Counted from the stretch's first letter, positions 1-13,998 are shown. The stretch: DNA of 64,000 nt from Epiperipatus broadwayi (GCA_028023455.1 JAQFVV010000181.1:198501-262500), one strand, 5' to 3'. Notes: generated by a model from the sequence alone, not told the origin. Translations and numbers: made by a program.

Positions 1-469
1 TTTGCTTGCTAAATTCTACAATCAAGTATATGTGCTGCTAAAAAAGAAACTTATCTGAGCAATCAACCTCTTCTCAAGTTGTGCTATTTTACTTTAATAT
101 CTTTAAACTTCTACAAATGGAGGAAAATAAAGGAACTTTTCTATGGAGACAGGATTGAAGTATTATATGTCTTATTACCATGTGAAGTTTTTCAATTCTA
201 TTCAGTCTTGTTATAATGTTTCATCTGAAATTAGAAAGTTTTTGCAGTATTGTAACATAAATGATATTGATTTTACTTGATTAATTTATGACCAAGATGC
301 TTATAGCTCATAAATTATAATCAAGGATTCATATTTATTATATCTTACTTAATTTATATGCATATTCAAATATATTCTTTACTTTATAGTACTTTCTTCT
401 GGAAAGTAATTACATTTGAATATATGTATTAGTTTATAATAAATTTGTAAAATTTATGTGCCTGCTTTA

Positions 470-1493
<1,024 letters not shown>

Positions 1494-2049
1494 CAAACTG
1501 GCAGATAGACATGAATTAAAAAATCTATAAATAATAAATTGAGAACCACAATCTTTTTTGATCACTGTAAAAAAAAAAAATATTTTGCAATGTTAATGCC
1601 CAAATATTCTCAGCAAACAAAAGTAACTTTTGTCTGCATAAAAATATTTTATATAAAAATAAATTTAGTTAATGGCAACTGTGAAAATGAAATTATAAAT
1701 ATGGCAATCTAAACTGCAATCAACTTATTTAGCTTAATTTAATATTTGGTTAGTGGTCAGAGAGATACTGAGAAACAGTTATTCTGTAGCATGGAGTTTC
1801 AAAACCGAAATTGTTGGATTGGCTCTTAATTTTTGAAAGAATACCAATCTACCAATAATGACAAAATAGTCTAAAAATAATATTAAATAAGTAAATACCT
1901 TTATTCTTTTAATCTTAATTATAACATTTTATTTTAAGGAGCATATGTTTTACAGAATTGAAAAACAAAAAAAAAATATTATTATAAATATTTCTATATG
2001 ACTTTCTATTATGTTTTTGTTAGAATAATTTGTTTTGTAAAGCCTTAAT

Positions 2050-2460
2050 GAAACAGTTCTGTCAAGCCTTTACTATAATCACAAAGGTTGTCCGGGAATC
2101 TATCTAAATAGTTGTGTAAGAAATTTATTTTAACATTTATAGTAGCTCCAAATTTTTCAAAATATTTGTGATTATTTCATAATATCCTTCAGATTTGTGA
2201 ATTCTTAAAAAGTTTTTGACCACTGATATGATATTTGTTCCAGCATTAGATTCTCTTGATACATGCACCCTATAAAATGTATCATTTATAAAGGTATGAA
2301 TTTGGGAACTGACAAAAGTGCATACTTTCAGATTTGCAATACTAAATCCATGAAAAGTTTGGCAATTATAAGTAAACAATTGTCACTCTTCTCCAAGGCT
2401 TTGATAGAATGCTTCATGAGTTCAAGCTTAATATAAAGTAGTGGGAAAATAATTTTTTTC
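2050..2460 (-). pseudogene. decayed transposon-associated ORF, uncharacterised family
   Basis: Reading leftward from about 2460 the frame gives LLYIKLELMKHSIKALEK, then a frameshift near 2380, then an 80-residue stretch containing ANLKVCTFVSSQIHTFIND and VVKNFLRIHKSEGYYEIITN, then a second frameshift into KINFLHNYLDRFPDN and GLTELFH. This order matches what I remember of a repeated ORF family of many invertebrate genomes: a PPLHIKLGLMK block, AKLKEGIFVGPQIR, a FLGNHK-YKEIV block, and SLKIHFLHSHLDFFP before a GERFHQDI motif. I do not know its biochemical function. At least two frameshifts and loss of the downstream part mean it is a dead copy. The family match rests on recalled motifs only. 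Between 1500 and 2050 I see nothing else. Confidence 0.65.
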
Positions 2461-3295
2461 TCTATCTATCAATAACTCATGAAAGATGTTAAATGTCCTT
2501 ACATTATTATATTATCTTGTGACTATACATTTTTGCTCCAATGTTTTTTTTTGCACAACTATTCCAGAAACAGAGATACAGGAAATTCAATACAGAGAAC
2601 ATACCAATAGTTCAAACAAGCTCTTAATTAATAAGTGTGATATGAAAAAATATTTAAAATCTCTATCCAGAACACCCTCATCTCCAGACCAACTGATTTT
2701 GAGCTTATAGATCATATCAGTGGAGAGCTAGAATATTCGGACACTAGATCCAAAATATAAACTCAAAACCCGGCACTTATTTCAAACATATATTTAAGTG
2801 GAAACTCTAAAATTTTTGGACATAGAAATGTCTTTAAATCCAGCTATCTAATTTAAATAGCTATATGGGATTGAACTAAATTCAGATCTACCATATGTTA
2901 ATAGCCTCAGCATAGCCAAAACCTTAAAAGTAAAATAACATGACATTACTTTTATAAGCTTGTAATTACAAAAATGCATGCAGAGAGTGTACCAATAGCT
3001 CAAACAAGCTCTTAATTAATAAGTGCAGTATGAGAAATTATTTAAAATCTCTATCCAGAACACTCTCATCTCCAGACCAACTGGTTTCGAGCTTAAGGCT
3101 TTGGCTATGCTGAGGCTATTAAAATATGGTAGATCTGAATTTAGTTCAGTCCCATATAGCTATTTAAGTTAGATAGCTGGATTTAAAGACATATTCATGT
3201 TCGAAAATTTCAGAGTTTTTACTTAAATAGACGTATGAAATAAATGCTGGTTTTTTGAGTTGATATTTTAGGTCTAGTGTCCAAATATTCTAGCT

Positions 3296-3339
3296 CTCCA
3301 CTGACATGAGCCATAAGCTCGAAACCAGTTGGTCTGGAG
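3296..3339 (+). ncRNA. hammerhead-like ribozyme, type I, probably weakened
   Basis: Stem I 5' strand CTCCA (3296-3300) pairs with TGGAG (3335-3339). The core reads CUGACAU (3301-3307), where the consensus is CUGANGA, so two core positions deviate. Stem II is GAGC/GCUC (3308-3311 with 3317-3320) closed by a 5-nt loop. GAAA is intact (3321-3324). Stem III is the nearly self-complementary ACCAGUUGGU (3324-3333), followed by C at 3334, giving a GUC cleavage triplet. The layout is convincing; activity is doubtful because of the core changes. Confidence 0.6.
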
Positions 3340-3713
3340 ATGAGAGTGTTCTGGATAGAGATTTTAAATATTTTCTCATAACGCACTTAAATTAAATTGC
3401 TTTTTTGAGCTATTGATGTGCTCTCTGTATTGCATTTTTGTAACTACAACCTTATAAAAGTAATGCCATGTTATATATGATTTGCTTTATTAATTATTAT
3501 AATTTTACCTTTAAAGCTTTGGCTATGCTGAGGCTATTAAAATATGATAGATCTGAATTTAGTTCAGTCCCATATAGCTATTTAAGTTAGATATCTGGAT
3601 TTAGAGACATTTTCATCTCCAAAAATTTCAGAGATTCTACTTAAATATACGTTTGAAATAAGTTCTGTGGTGTTTTTTTTATATTTTGGATCTAGTGTCT
3701 AAATATTCTAGCT

Positions 3714-3757
3714 CTCTACTGACGTGAGCCATAAGCTCAAAACCAGTTAGTCTGGAG
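3714..3757 (+). ncRNA. hammerhead-like ribozyme, second copy
   Basis: Same unit as the copy at 3296. The core is CUGACGU (3719-3725), GAGC/GCUC stem II (3726-3729 with 3735-3738), AAAA in place of GAAA (3739-3742), stem III ACCAGUUAGU and a C at 3752. Stem I CTCTA (3714-3718) pairs with TGGAG (3753-3757), one U-G wobble included. The shared U at core position 9 in all three units suggests it was present in the family ancestor. Confidence 0.5.
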
Positions 3758-4137
3758 ATGAGAGTGTTCTGGATAGAGATTTTAAATGTTTTCTCATACC
3801 ACACTTTTGAAACTACAAGCTTATAAAAGTAATGTCATGTTATATATGACTTGCTTTAGTAATTATTATACATGAAATTACATTTTATCAACTGGTTCAT
3901 ACTTTTACATCCATAACACAAAAGTACCAGTAATCAAGGCGATTTTTCAGTTCACCCCATTTCATCAGCACTACAAGGTTAAGCCTTTTTCATTTCCCCT
4001 TGGGACCAGTATTGAAGTGGTACCACACAAGTAGTCAATATTTGTCCTGTTGTTCAACTTTTTTGCCAAAATATGCTTGGTAGACTCATTTTACCTATCT
4101 GGTAATGTTTTTTCTTTGTAGTCAAAACTCACCACTT

Positions 4138-7100
4138 ATATATATATATATATATTGTACCCTCACTTCTCGATATATGATATAACTTAAAATATGACTA
4201 GCTCAATTAAATCGTTATGCTTAGCTAAAATATGTATAACTATCTTTAATATATTTTTATAATACTATATCTTATCAGATTTATTATAACTTATCAAAAA
4301 AATTAATATAGTTCAATATCATCTACTAATTAAATAAGTATTTACTAAAATCATGAGACTGTGAAGTGAAGTTACAATTGGTAATTGAATTTACATTGAG
4401 CCAATGTCTTCCCAAGACATTATCTCAATGGCATAAGAATACTAATTACATCTTTATTATTTCATTACTACATCTACAGCACTCTTATGTCTTTTATAAA
4501 TTAACTACCTTTCATAATAATAGATAAATAAATCTCAATCTTTTGTTAAGGAAATATAATTAAATAATCTCAGGTTCTTCTAATTATCTTAAAGTAATAA
4601 TAATTCGTGCAGATAGGAATGATAAGGGATTTAATATCAAACCTAAATACACCTAACTTACTCCAATAACACTAACTAACAAGAATAATCTTTAGTGTAT
4701 AACTTAATCTTATCTATTTTTATTATACTATTAATCATTAAGAAAATAAGTAAATCATATACATGTCTTTCATTTCCATATAGCATCTTAATTTTAAAAT
4801 ATACTAAATTCTTATAATTTAACAATCTGTGGCAATAAATAATATTATACTCTTATATTGTGCATTATAATTACTTTCTGACCATTATAATATTATATGT
4901 TAATGTCAATCAATTTCTATAAATTATATTAAGAAAATATTGTGTTTCTTTCTAAAATAATAATAATAATAAATTCATATTGTGCAAATATTATGTTTAT
5001 TCAAATTATCTGTTGTCAAATGCTGTGGTGTAAAATAATGAATTCGACACATTTTAAAACAACTTAACAAATTTATTTACATCAACTTTAACCAATAACT
5101 TATTTACACTATTTACATTAAAAGTGGAAACCAAAGAAAATAAAAAAAATAAGAAAAAATAATAATACAAGTTTTTTTTTTTTTTTTACACTGTTACTAT
5201 TTCCATAATCATAAATAAATAATTTATACATTCTTTAAATGTTTTATCAACAACATTTAATTAAGTTGATGAACTTAAATTTTAATAGATATCATTTTGT
5301 CATCAATTAATACAAGAAAATTTTATGTAAAATATCCTAAAATGTAGCACATGTAAATAAACAAACGTTAACAATTAAAATGCTACTTCACCTAAGTATT
5401 TCTGCTATTTATATTATAATGTACTAATATGTATTACATTTACTATTAGCATTACTCCAATGTCAAATAATGTATAAACTGATATAACTTTGTAATATAA
5501 TAATAATTATTGATTATAATTATTTATTTCATTCTAATGTAATTTCATACTACATGTCTTACCAAAATATGCAATACGTATATGTTCTTTTAAAATAATC
5601 TTTAAAATTATTCAACAATTACCAATTTTATAAGGTATTATATTAAATAAAATTCTATGATTCTTTTCTATTTAAACTATTACTCTTCTTAACTTGTTAT
5701 TCCTATTCCTTCCTAATAAACTTCTATCTACAAATATCATTTTAACCTTATTCAACTTCAGAAAAACAGATGACCAATTTTTTTTAAAAAAAAAAAATAA
5801 TAATAATTATCCAAACTCTCTTATACCTCATCATCTATATCCGATAAACCTTCAATCAAAATATAAACTTCTATGTAAAATTAACTTAACTTATCTAATA
5901 AAATAAAATAAAATATAGATTTTTATATCTCTTACTAACTTGAAAAGAAAAATAATAACTTATACTAATATAATAAATCTCATTCCTAATATTGTAACAG
6001 AAACATTAAAATTTATCCACGAAAGAATCATATAATTGTTTCTAGATTTCTCATATTACGTTGTATTAAATTTACATCATAAATTCAAAGTATGCATATT
6101 AAAATAAAACTGTTATTACTAATCTTATGCGTGTATATTATTTAAATATTTATACATTCATTCAACAATCAAATAATATTTGGTTGATCTAAAGAAAACA
6201 TATCAAAATACATCAAATTATTATTATTATATAATTTTTACCATAAATGATACTCTAATGTACAGTCCGCCATACGATGTCCTCCAGGATTATAGTTTTA
6301 CAAAATAATTTCACATTTACACTCAACAATTATTCTTTAAAATATTACGTGTCGTATAATTATAAAAAATAAACTTTATGCAATGAAATGTTATATTAAT
6401 ATTTAGTTATTTTTTTTAAAAAATGTAAATGTACCTTTCCTATCTTTAACAAATCAATAATTAATTAAATATTTATGTTAGTTAATAAATAAAACATATT
6501 ACATAAAATCCAACGGTGTCTTCTTTCACCCATAATTGTTCTTTTTCCTAGGCACAAACTTTCACCAAACATTACTTCCTTTTCCGGTACATCACGTGTT
6601 TTAAAAGTTTTTATAAAAAAATGAAAACGTTCTTTTTTAAAAAAAAAAATAAAATAAAAGTCAGTTCCACCATAAACAAAATAAAATTAAAATAGTTTAT
6701 AGGATCCGGATTCATTTCTTTAAAGAAAAATTATTTAAAAGTTATTATTTTAGAATTAGTCAATAGTTTATAAATTTTTATTTAATTATTCTAAATTGAC
6801 TTGGATATCCACGTATATTTTATTTGCGCATTCCTTAACAAATATCTAGGTAAGATTAATTTTAAATTCTTCTGTACGACCAGCGTTCAGACTTTAATAA
6901 TATAATAATTTTACTTATAGGTATTTCTTGACCAATTAAACTTCCAATTTATTTGCCTTTTAAAACTGTCAAAATTTAGTCTTTTAAACCACAAAGACTT
7001 TACAAGGCAAGTATTTATATAATCATTATTATTTACCATATCTTTACCAAGATATATACTTAGATTTATAATTTACATATACTTTCTTCATAAAGAAGTA

Positions 7101-8480
7101 TTTCTCTTTCTTTAAAATATTTGTCTTTATAAAAATTAATTACAATTAACTTTTAAATTTATATAATGTCCTACATATTACTTTTATCCATCTAGTAATT
7201 CTCCTAGTTAATCCAGCGTTTGTTATATTTTTAGTATAAAGTCTCCAATACATTTTATCCTTATACGATGTCTTCATGACTATTTGATAGTAAATTGAGC
7301 TTCGATAGAGACGATCAATAGGAAACTATAATTAAATTAGCACTGCATATTTGACGGTAAAACTTTTTATAAATTATTTAAAACCACTCTCTTATAATTT
7401 TTAAAATGACTACGAGAGCGTCTATAATTTTACTTAGCTATCTCTAATAGCACACTTTACTTTAAAAATTACAATCATAATCCCCTCCGAACAATTGAAC
7501 CTTGGTTTTATACCGGAATCAACTCCCCACTTGATTGGTAAATTAAACAATCAACTTGCTAGCTTATTTACATATTTTACCAACAATACAGAATTAAAAA
7601 TAAATAATGACTTATTTAATATTTATTATTTATTACATTATTAAATTCTTAAATTAATCTTTATCATTTATTTAAATTCATTAAACATTTTTTTAAAATA
7701 TACTTTCTTACTTTATTTCACTTTTAACTTTTATAAGATTATTTTTATAAACAAACTAAGTCTATTTTTATTCGTTATGTTTTTAAGCAGTATTTTAAAA
7801 ATCAGATTTAATGTTTCACATTAATTATCTTTATTTTTATCTCGTGATAGCCAATATAATACTTATAATTTTTATAACAGAATTTTAAAATAGTTTTGGC
7901 AACTTTACTAAAAAAACTCACAAGCATGTGTGTATATGTCTAACTAACATCTGTTTTACAACACAGATACAAACGCTTGTAATAATCTAAAAATAAACTA
8001 ACAATTTCATTTTTTAAAAATAAATATTTTTAAAATAAACAATATATTATAACAACTTTTAAAATAATAATTCGATATTATTAAAATCAAATATTAATCT
8101 TCTATTATGTACTACTAATAATTAAAATATTTATATACACCTATTAAATATTAATCTTTATCAACAATAAATATATGCATTTAATTTTAACTTGTCTTTT
8201 TTTAAAACTTTTAACTTTAAACATTTATTTATTAAATTTTTTAATGCAGTATTAATTATGGCCAGTTTTCCCAACCACATACTATTATCATCTTTATTGA
8301 AACGTCTCTCTCAAACATCAGCACAATTTTCACATATCAAACACTCATAAATTACTTGAATTACACTTTTTGAAAGATTGTTATTAACAAAATTAACATC
8401 ATATAGCTAAATATATCTTAAATTTAAAATTTTTTTAAACAGATTGATACAACAATTTATGGAGACCCATACAAAAGGGC

Positions 8481-8514
<34 letters not shown>
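4138..8514. mobile_element. large AT-rich element, copy I (4.4 kb), unknown class
   Basis: The left end is an AT run leading into ATATATTGTACCCT; the right end is AAAAGGGCACAATATATA before an AT run, so the termini form an imperfect inverted repeat. The same two ends recur 4.4 kb apart at 54370-58775. Shared internal landmarks are an ACATTGAG...CTCAATGGCATAAGAA segment, AATCTCAGGTTCTT, ATGATAAGGGATTT, and a minus-strand AATAAA at about 5070. On the minus strand near 7500-7545 a CCAAT motif and a TATAAAA motif precede a possible transcript start. Several short minus-strand open stretches look coding-like but are unrecognised. Class is unknown; boundaries are by eye. Confidence 0.5.
6465..6640 (-). 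other. unrecognised open stretch inside large element copy I
   Basis: About 55 codons are open on the minus strand and use a richer amino-acid mix than the surrounding AT sequence (for example DVPEKEVMFGESLCLGKR and MGERRHRW). No start is obvious and the right edge may be a splice junction. A second coding-like stretch on the same strand at about 7150-7285 reads KMYWRLYTKNI and RITRWIKVICRTLY. I recognise neither. They may be exons of the gene of the large element family, or chance. Confidence 0.25.
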
Positions 8515-8517
<3 letters not shown>

Positions 8518-9985
8518 CTCTCAATGTTATTAACACATTATCTTTGTGAAGAACTCATCTGCATTGCAAAAAAACATTCATTAAAAGAAGTATTTGATCT
8601 CACCAGCATATTTTTCCAATGACGATGATTACAATAAGCAAATTATTAAATGACAGAAAAAATGTTTTGTATAAAGTTTGAAATAAAGAAATGAGTAATA
8701 CATTTTTCTAAGTGAAGCTTACCATAAGAACCAGCAGTAAATCTACTAAACTAATTGTATATTTGGTAATTACAATAATGGCTTCACTCTGCTTAACAAA
8801 ATTATTTGTGTTCTCCAGAGTAGTATTTAATTTATTACATAATATTTTATATTGTAAATTTATAATGGAAAACTGATAAAAATCTTAAAAAATGTAATTA
8901 ATAATCTTCCATCTTTTATCAATCAATATGTTTTTGGACATTTGTTACGATAACAACTAATCTTAAAAAAAATATCAGATCACTCTTGTTATATATACAC
9001 ACACATATATATATATATTAAAAACATTTTTCACCAGATGAGTTACTGATTTGAAACATTTGAACCTTCATATCAATAATCATTAACTCACTTTACTTTT
9101 GAATGTCAAGATCGCAACTTGACTCACTTTAAAATTTGAATATATTTATAATCAACCACACACACACATATGGTATTTACTTATTAATATGCCATAGACA
9201 AATATCTAGTAGTTTATATGATTATTTTCATAGGTAAAAGACATTTTTGTGTGTATTTTTACATATATATTAAGAGATACAAGTGTTTTTGTAATAAATT
9301 TTCTTAAAATTCAAATTAATAAATGACAAAAAAATAAAATCAAGAAAAATATATATTAGTATGAATGCGTCATGATAAAATTTCTTAAGAAAATATGGGA
9401 TTTCAGAACATTAGACAATTTTCCTGTCATAGATTTTTATTAAATTATTGGGCCTTTTGTGCATTTCTATGACTTTTGTATTATATCCTTTTCGGGTTTT
9501 TTAGTAAAAATATTCATTCTAGTTTCATCAAAATTTTTAATATGAACTAGAATATTATTAAATAGCATGAAAAAATGACTTTCTGTTTTGCAGCATTTCT
9601 ATATAATACTTTCTGTATATTTATTCTTCTCTTAGAATGACAATGTAAGATAATAAAGCAAATCTGGCTAGAAATTTTTTATGTATCTCATTTTCAAGTT
9701 GTATGTTTACTTAATAAGTCTACAGAAATACATTCAAACATTTTATTATATAAACAAATAGATTAAACACCCATACATTATATATTTTGTTTAGATATTC
9801 TGTTGTGACATTAATATACAATTTATCTGTTTTTATTTTCATTTGTAAGAGTTACAAAAAATATTTTTAATTATTGCAATTAAGATTTTGCTTTAATTTA
9901 TTTAATTATTATATAAGTGGCTAATCTTAAACTAATATTAACCAAGTATAATGTTTATATGAATAGCTGAAAAAAGATTTAGTAT
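8515..9985. other. AT-rich, no gene seen
   Basis: Short TA and CA runs near 8995-9020 and 9160. No RNA gene, transposon end or coding signature was seen. Confidence 0.5.
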
Positions 9986-10034
9986 TATGGTGATGAGATT
10001 TATATTTATCTCTATGTGTAAACACCAATGTCGG

Positions 10035-10375
10035 CTGTGAGTGTTCCATCATGAGATTTTCAATGAAATGGATGGCTGAAGAGTTGTGGTGTGGAGTGAA
10101 CTGAAGCCTATCCATTAAAGTATGAAGATTGGCTATCTTAATATAAGCTGAACATTGATTATATATATATGTGTGTGGAGATGATAATCTGGACCAATAT
10201 GATGAGTGCTTGTTTAGCACAAAATACGTATATTGGTGATTATATATCTTTTTGACATGTGTGTGTGATAAAGTATGTCAGCAGTTTGAGATAGCATGGA
10301 TAGTTGAGAGTTATGTGAAAATCTGAGTTCAAATCCCCTATATATTACATATTGGAGTGCAGGTATGAAAAAATG
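10035..10375 (+). mobile_element. hammerhead plus tRNA-like SINE, family F1
   Basis: Three modules follow in order. Block X (10038-10110) contains TTTTCAATGAAATGG and GGCTGAAGAGTTGTG. A hammerhead relic lies at 10181-10240. A tRNA-like segment at 10260-10345 has a B-box-like GAGTTCAAATCCCC. The same three modules occur at 51042-51700 in a different order. No poly(A) tail or clear TSD was found. Confidence 0.7.
10181..10240 (+). ncRNA. degenerate hammerhead ribozyme, F1
   Basis: Stem I ACCAA (10193-10197) pairs with TTGGT, and the outer ATAATC pairs with GATTAT. The core is AUGAUGA instead of CUGAUGA, with one extra base. Stem II GUGCU...AGCAC is good. AAAA replaces GAAA. Stem III is the perfect palindrome AUACGUAU. 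The copy is expected to be inactive. Confidence 0.55.
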
Positions 10376-10442
10376 TGTACTGTAGAAAAATATATATATA
10401 TTATAATGAATAAAATAATGTGCAATCATTTACCTTTCTATT

Positions 10443-10680
10443 TTATTTAAGGTCTAAATTAAAATTTATATTAGAAAATGAATTATTTAAATGTTTAAAA
10501 AAATCAACATTATTTGTATATAGACAAATAACATAAACATTGTCTAAATATATCATATATTGCATCAATTCAAAGGATGTGAATAAAACAGCTTCTAGAT
10601 GCTTATTTTCAGAATCTTCTGTTATCAAAATAATAACAGGCAACAAAAATAAAAGCACAATTGTGCATGATACTTATTTA
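10443..10680 (-). pseudogene. Penelope-like element reverse transcriptase fragment
   Basis: The minus-strand frame reads LPVIILITEDSENKHLEA, then MIYLDNVYVICLYTNNVDF, then FKHLNNSFSNINFNLDL. This follows the Penelope-like RT order SPVIANIYMEDFE...AL, then YVDDTFVIWPHG, then FLxHLNSxHPNIxFTME. The catalytic YVDD is degraded to YLDN, and only about 70 residues remain, so it is inactive. The hammerhead SINE beside it lies on the opposite strand. Penelope-like elements are known to carry hammerheads in their terminal repeats, so the proximity may matter. From 10690 to 11227 I see no supportable gene. Confidence 0.65.
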
Positions 10681-11227
10681 AATTGAGAAACACCTCATTG
10701 GCCAAAACATCGATAGTTTCAACAATTAACATATTTTTTTTTAAAAATCTAAATTAACTAAAAGAATATGACTCGATTTTAATGTAAAATTTTATTTTAG
10801 AAATAAAGATTGAAAAAATACATCTTTAATTCTCACAATGAACATTTTATATCTTTAATAATTGCACCTATTCATGAGAGTAATAATGAGTTAGGACTTT
10901 TGTTTTTTTTTTCAGGAAATATGAGAATGTACCATCAGAAGAAAGGGGTTTGCATAAATAAAGCATTACATGCTTAATATCACAAAAATAAATAATGAAA
11001 CTCACTGGCATAATAAAATAAACCATAAGACAGAGAAACACTCTACTATCTTTTAAAATAACAATAAACAACAAATGTGTAAAACTGATAAAACAATAAA
11101 TATAGCAAAATATAGCTAAATGTAAAATTGTGTCATAATATTTAAACAACAAATATATTCATCAATTTCTGAACTCTTCTATCATTTACACACATTCAAA
11201 GTAACTGGTAATGGACAAGAATAATAT

Positions 11228-11576
11228 ATTTTAAAAATTAAAACAGTCAAAACTTTTCATACAGTAGTGCCACTCAGTGCAAGCCAGAGTAATCAATGGA
11301 TTCTAGAAGGTTTGTGCATAAAATCCTTATCTAGTGCCTACTCATCCAATATCCCCAGACTCATGGTAATCATTTAGTGCTCTCAGATCCAAGGCTCCTC
11401 ACTTACAAATGCCACAAGCCAGAAACTAGTCTGGGGATATTGGATGAATATGTACCAGATAGGGATTTTATGCAAAAGCCTTTTGGCATCTATTGATTAC
11501 TCTGGTTGGCACAGGGTAGTAATACTATATGGAGAGTTTTGCCTTGTTTAAATGGTGATCATGTGACATTTTAAAA
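11228..11576 (+). mobile_element. foldback retroposon M1, copy a, with 9-bp TSD
   Basis: ATTTTAAAA at 11228-11236 is repeated at 11568-11576. The insert starts AAACAGTCAAAACTT..CATACAGTAGTGCC and contains a long palindrome built on AGAGTAATCAATGG, AAAATCC, CCAATATCCCCAGACT and GAAACTAGTCTGGGG. It ends GGTGATCATGTGAC, so it is slightly 3'-shorter than copy b. The right half of the palindrome carries a hammerhead 3' half: GAAA, the self-complementary ACUAGU, C, then the stem I strand UGGGGAUAUUGG. Confidence 0.7.
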
Positions 11577-11599
11577 TATTATTCTAGCAATATTCTGAA

Positions 11600-13990
11600 A
11601 ATTTAATATGAAAATGCCTGTTAAAATCATACATAAAAATTATGTATAGAAATATAGAAATAAATATATGGCATATAAAATAAAATAAATATTAAAACAT
11701 ATATCTACACCTATTACCAACGAAATAAAAAGTTCTTAATCTTGATATTTGTACCATTATACTGGACAAAGTTTATAAGAGTTTTTGAATATTCTGTAGA
11801 CCTTCTGGGATATCAAGTTAACATAAAACAAATTAAATTAACATGCAGCAATTGAAAAATGTGAGGTAAGCAATGATTTAAAGTTAGTATCACAAATAAA
11901 AATATAGCCATTCTGAGTGGATTACTGTAAAATAAATAAGTGGAATAACAAATACTAGAAACATAGTATAATTCATAATAGGTTTAGAGTAACAATCCAA
12001 TAAACATTATACATTTGAATAAAATTAAATTAGAATTTTTTTAAAGAGTACAGTTCATCATCTACTGATGATTATAATGAAGTATGGAGCATAGTAAGGT
12101 GAGAAGCATTTAAATAAATATCTTTGGAGACTAAATAGAATATAGTAATAAATTAAAACAAACTGTTTAAAGACTATTATACTTGAGAACTTGGAGCAAA
12201 TATATTGAAAATATCTTTCATTCTTTTTAAACTAATGTGAGGGCAATAATAATCATTTATAATACTAGCATTTGTAATACATTTTTGATGAATAAAATTA
12301 AATTCTGGCAGAAACCAGCAATAATAAATGAATTTCATCTTTCTTTTAAAATAGAACATTTTATAAAATAATCAAGTATAAAGGATAAATGTATGTCTTT
12401 ATTAATAATGAAATAAAATCCTTGTTTCTCCTTCGCCTTTGAACAGTAAGTTATAACTTATGCATTATGCAAACATGTGAAGTTTAATAGAATTATCAGG
12501 CTGAGAATTTTCAAGAACCTTTAATTCCAATATTCATAGCCTATCTTGGGAATGTCCGCTTGAGTTGTTATTTTAAGGAACTGGATAGTAATTTATGCAA
12601 TTTTAGTCAATATCTTCATATCATCCACTTTCTAGAAATGGAAAAACATGATTCTTTAAAGTTTATTGCATTGTCATCATTTGCAATGAAGCATGTTTTT
12701 TTTTATTTTGTGTTTAGTATCATTATACTCTGTGCACAGTGCCTTTGCTACTGTGGGTTCGAATATATGAGTCATGGATCTTTGGTGTGAAAGAAATATA
12801 AATTTATTTTCAGTGTTGTTTAGTGCTCTCCTATATAAATAGTTATGCTGAGATGTTCTGATTATGATGTTGGTTTGGGTCTAGTATGCCAATTAAAATG
12901 CATATAGTCAATGTTTGGTTTGATTTTCCTTTTAGATATGATTTTATTTTGGATAAACGTATATTCCATGATAGCATTCAGCAATGCAAGTTTCTCTAAA
13001 ATAAAACAACTGCACAAATAGACTTTTCCATTATTAAACTAGTTCATAGCAAATTGATATAAAAATCTCAAAATATAACCTGTATTCACATTTATCATTA
13101 ATGAAGCAAACATTTCATTCCTTTAGAGTAACTTTAATACACTAATATTTTGATCCACCATATATATATAAATAATTCCTTAATAGTTATTAATAATTGT
13201 TCATTCATTAATAATTAGCAACTCTTTTTATTGTTTGAATGGTACTTCCATTTTGGTTAAATTGTTCAAATTCCATATAAAATAAAATTGTACCAAATGA
13301 GAAAGAACTTGAAAAATGATAAAATATTCAATATTATTTGAATATAGTCATTTTTAAAGTTCTTTTAGACAAAGCAGTTAAATCTTTTCAATATTAATGT
13401 AAAATAGCTGAAGTTTCAGCATATAATTTAGACATTATTTTTGTTAAAATGAAATTTGAATATAATAAATAAATTGAAATTAACAAAGTTTTTATAATGC
13501 GGAAATAATAATTTTGAATAAATTCCATTCTTGCAATAAATTTCTAAGACAACAAAGTTTTGAAGAGTTTTTAGTTATAAAAGATACCTGGAATAAATAT
13601 TTACTGTTTAACAATGCATACTTTACTTAACTAACAAATAAAATAAGTTAGAAAAAAATTAGCACTTTAGACAAATTAGGTGTGCAAAGAAAGGTGTGCA
13701 TACATTGGTTTAATAACATCAGACTTTTATACAGTAAGTCATGTGATAGCCATTTATTAGATGACTGACAACTGAAATGTCAATCTAGATAATCTAATTA
13801 ACATAAAAGTTCTAAGTTTTCTTGTTGCTGCTGGAAAATTCTAAAAATAATTTTAATTAAATATACTTTAGTCTACACAGGAAATTAAAGCAGTAATTAA
13901 TTATATTTTAAATAATTATTTAACATGTTATTTTGCAAAATGAAATTTATTGCAGAAAAAAATACATCCTTTAAATACCTTAAAGATTTA
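11600..13990. other. AT-rich, no gene seen
   Basis: Small open frames at 12177-12359 (minus) and 12560-12790 (plus) have no recognisable motif or homology. No RNA genes or repeats were noticed. Confidence 0.4.
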
Positions 13991-13998
13991 CATTATTT

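Larger units (their letters stand above)
2585..3865. repeat. foldback cluster of three hammerhead-bearing units
   Basis: One unit (about 2585-2960) is inverted relative to two direct units (about 3093-3485 and 3515-3865). They share the block around CTCTATCCAGAACACTCTCA, a CCAGACCAACTGGTTT-type segment and a region ending GGCTATGCTGAGGCTATT. A further partial direct copy of the first 125 bp lies at 2975-3095. The inverted pair can form a long stem. Each full unit holds a hammerhead-like core; the minus-strand one near 2690-2735 is the most degraded. I could not fix outer TSDs. The stretch 3866-4137 contains a short motif shared with 23420-23530 but no gene. Confidence 0.8.

Noticed and set aside
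3930-4050. CUGAUGAA motif on the minus strand, shared with 23420-23530
   Set aside because: Resembles half of a hammerhead core, but no GAAA at the right distance and no closing stem II or stem I pairing.
4138-8514. Large AT-rich element as an LTR retrotransposon
   Set aside because: Ends are inverted, not direct, repeats; no primer-binding site, polypurine tract or gag-pol residues were seen.
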